NCBI RefSeq assembly: GCF_001748145.1
Contig: NZ_BCQA01000001.1
Location: 4,552,501-4,616,500, forward strand
Direction: 5' to 3'
DNA from: Bosea sp. BIWAKO-01
GTDB taxonomy: Bacteria > Pseudomonadota > Alphaproteobacteria > Rhizobiales > Beijerinckiaceae
DNA length: 64,000 nucleotides
The notes below the pieces were generated by a model, which worked only from the letters and a program-made list of their open reading frames with translations, was not told where the DNA came from and searched no databases. Shown here piece by piece: positions 62,551 through 64,000 of this stretch. The first letter of the stretch is position 1. Each line of letters starts with the position of its first letter. The position numbers and the translations under genes are program-made.

Positions 62551-63042
62551 TTACGTGCGCGGTTTCGGCGCAGGCTGGGCGCTCGGAAGGGCGGCGAGCA
62601 GCATCAGTCCGACGCCTGCCGAAATGGCGATGTCGGCCCCGTTGAAGGTCGGCCAGTGCCAGCCCTGGTAATGCAGGTCGATGAAATCCGTGACGGCGCC
62701 CTGCCGCCAGCGATCGAGAGCATTGCCGAGTGCGCCTCCGGCGATCAGGCCAAGGCCGATCCGCTCCCGCCCATCGTCGCAGCGTGCGGCCCAGAGAAGA
62801 AGCCCCATCGCGACGATGAGCTTGAATGCCGCCAGCAATTCCGGCCAGGCCTCGAGCGTATCGCGGAACAGCCCGAAACTGACGCCGTAATTGAAGCCGA
62901 GGCGCAGATTCAGAAAGGGGGTGATCTCGATCGGGCGTGGCGGCGCCATGACGAAATCGAGGATCAGCCATTTCGTGACCTGATCGAGAGCGAAGGCCAG
63001 GGCCGCCCACAGCAAGGCTCGGCCGAGCTGACGACGCATCAC
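62551..63042 (-). CDS. lspA: Lipoprotein signal peptidase (signal peptidase II)
   Basis: A 163-residue membrane protein with four helices. LspA motifs are DQVTKWLILDF, NLRLGFNYGVSFGLF, GGALGNALDRWRQGAVTDFIDLHY, and WPTFNGADIAI, with the catalytic aspartates in the last two. It removes signal peptides from prolipoproteins, such as the neighbouring L,D-transpeptidase. Start is at ATG 63042 or the next codon. Confidence 0.95.
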   Translation of the reverse strand: MMRRQLGRALLWAALAFALDQVTKWLILDFVMAPPRPIEITPFLNLRLGFNYGVSFGLFRDTLEAWPELLAAFKLIVAMGLLLWAARCDDGRERIGLGLIAGGALGNALDRWRQGAVTDFIDLHYQGWHWPTFNGADIAISAGVGLMLLAALPSAQPAPKPRT

Positions 63043-63239
63043 CGCTGCCCCCTCGTCGCGAGGCGGATTTGTCTGGATGGGATCACCTTCGTCTCCGGCC
63101 GGTTACATCAGAGACAGGGCTTGTAGGACCTGCAGTGGCTTTAGGTTCAAGCGGATAATTCCAATCGGCATGGGAATCCGCCTCGCGTCAGGACACCCAT
63201 GCAGCGCATTCATCGGCTCGGCTGCATCCGCGAAGACGC

Positions 63240-63273
63240 GAGCCTGGCTCAGGGTGCAACCTGAACCAGGCTC
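63240..63273 (-). terminator. Hairpin downstream of the second tctA gene
   Basis: GAGCCTGG/CCAGGCTC plus inner TCAGG/CCTGA, with one mismatch, flank a short loop, 36 bases after the tctA stop on the minus strand. No T tract is obvious. It probably ends the upstream transcript before lspA. Confidence 0.45.
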
Positions 63274-63308
63274 ACAAGTGCTCCCGAAGCTCGGCGCCGA
63301 AACGACGC

Positions 63309-64000
63309 CTAACGGCTTTCCGCTCCCTCGATGGCGGGCGTCTTGCCGCGCTCGCGCCACATCCGCCAGGCCGGAGTCAGCAGGATGGCGGCGCTCAGCA
63401 GGGCAAGCGTCACCGCGATCGGGGTCGAGAGCAGCGCCGACGTCTTGCCGCCGGAGATGGTTAGGGCGAGCCGGAGCTGGCTTTCGACCATCGGGCCGAG
63501 CAGCAGTCCGAGCACGATCGGGGCGCTGGGATAATCGAGCCGCTCCATCACGTAGCCGATCAGCCCGACGCCCAGCAGCACCCAGAGATCGAACAGCGAA
63601 TTGTTGACCGAATAGACACCGACGGTGACGAAAAGCAGGATCACCGGCGCGAGCACGATGCGCGGCAGCCGCAGCACCTGGCCGAAGATCCGCGTTGCCG
63701 CCAGGCCGCCGACGATGGCGAGCAGGAACGACGTGACAAGGAATTGCAGCATAAAGCCGTAGACGATGTCCGGATGCTCGCGGAAGAGCTGCGGGCCCGG
63801 CCTGAGGCCGTGCACGAGCAGCCCGCCGAGGATGACGGCGGCGACGCCGGAGCCCGGAATGCCGAGTGCCAGCGCCGGGATCAGCGAGGCGGCATTGTCA
63901 GCACCGTTGCCGCATTCGGAGGCTGCGACGCCTTCCGGATTGCCGTGGCCAAAGGTCTCCGGATTGCGGGCGACACGCTTGGCCTCGTTATAGGCGAGGA
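63309..64000 (-). CDS. Second TctA-type transporter large permease (5' end outside window)
   Basis: The C-terminal 230 or so residues of a tripartite tricarboxylate transporter permease. Visible motifs are FGHGNPEGVAASECGNGADNAASLIPALALGIPGSG and, near the C-terminus, PIVLGLLLGPMVESQLRLAL. The frame is open to base 64000 with no start, so the N-terminal part lies beyond the window. It is not a copy of the tctA at 58374 and would have its own TctB and TctC partners. Confidence 0.92.
   Translation of the reverse strand, partial: LAYNEAKRVARNPETFGHGNPEGVAASECGNGADNAASLIPALALGIPGSGVAAVILGGLLVHGLRPGPQLFREHPDIVYGFMLQFLVTSFLLAIVGGLAATRIFGQVLRLPRIVLAPVILLFVTVGVYSVNNSLFDLWVLLGVGLIGYVMERLDYPSAPIVLGLLLGPMVESQLRLALTISGGKTSALLSTPIAVTLALLSAAILLTPAWRMWRERGKTPAIEGAESR

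Noticed and set aside
63079..63104. A minus-strand GTAACC upstream of lspA that looked like a third SigF promoter.
   Set aside because: After 16 bases the next four bases are GATC, not CGAA or CGAT, so the -10 does not match.
1..64000. Mobile element, prophage, CRISPR array or tRNA.
   Set aside because: No transposase or integrase, no regularly spaced repeats, no tRNA-like T-arm context and no abrupt change in composition was seen by eye.

Overview
The window is a 64 kb stretch of GC-rich chromosomal DNA from an alphaproteobacterium, most likely of the Hyphomicrobiales (a Bosea- or Methylobacterium-like soil bacterium). This rests on the gene content: a ccoNOQP-ccoGHIS respiratory cluster beside an FNR/FixK-type regulator with TTGAT-N4-ATCAA boxes, a Caulobacter-type SigF/NrsF sigma/anti-sigma pair, OpgC, many binding-protein-dependent transporters, and a tripartite tricarboxylate (TTT) system. 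The genus is inference. Genes are tightly packed, often with 1-4 base start/stop overlaps. I see no tRNA, rRNA, insertion sequence, prophage or CRISPR array, so this is ordinary chromosome rich in catabolic operons.

Layout: (1) 1-2368, the end of a peptide-type ABC importer. (2) 2515-8273, a sugar operon: PP2C-like phosphatase, solute-binding protein, two permeases, NanE epimerase and a BadF-type sugar kinase, with no ATPase of its own. (3) 8340-15617, a membrane protein, a TPR protein, OpgC, a TPP-dependent enzyme, a secreted esterase, and a SigF-type sigma factor with its NrsF anti-sigma factor. SigF-type promoter motifs (GTAACC-N16-CGAA or CGAT) lie before nrsF and before the TPP enzyme. 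(4) 15646-25435, nine co-directional genes matching the logic of the Bacillus yxe/ytm pathways for S-substituted cysteines: amino-acid ABC importer, N-acetyltransferase, flavin monooxygenases with a flavin reductase, and an M20 deacylase. (5) 26160-37305, a nine-gene operon with a formylglycine-type phosphonate monoesterase/phosphodiesterase, two tandem peptide-type binding proteins, a complete Dpp-like transporter, a TIM-barrel isomerase and a second alkaline-phosphatase-superfamily hydrolase. (6) 37845-43805, a cobalamin riboswitch controlling a TonB receptor and BtuFCD-like importer plus an uncharacterised protein. (7) 43842-53227, ccoNOQP-ccoGHIS (including the tiny ccoQ and ccoS), the FNR-type regulator, and a divergent GNAT-like protein. 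(8) 53333-59888, a GST-family oxidoreductase, then PrpD- and PrpB-like enzymes with a TctCBA transporter and a convergent GntR/FCD regulator. Two TGTCGACA sites exactly 63 bp apart precede prpD. (9) 60739-64000, SCO1, a lipoprotein L,D-transpeptidase, LspA, and the end of a second TctA-type permease.

The most promising under-described systems are the organophosphorus-ester operon (26160-37305), the S-substituted-cysteine cluster (15646-25435), the phosphatase-containing amino-sugar operon (2515-8273), the import-coupled PrpD/PrpB module (54359-59888), and the unknown protein under cobalamin riboswitch control. Functions come from motifs and remembered families; no searches were run.
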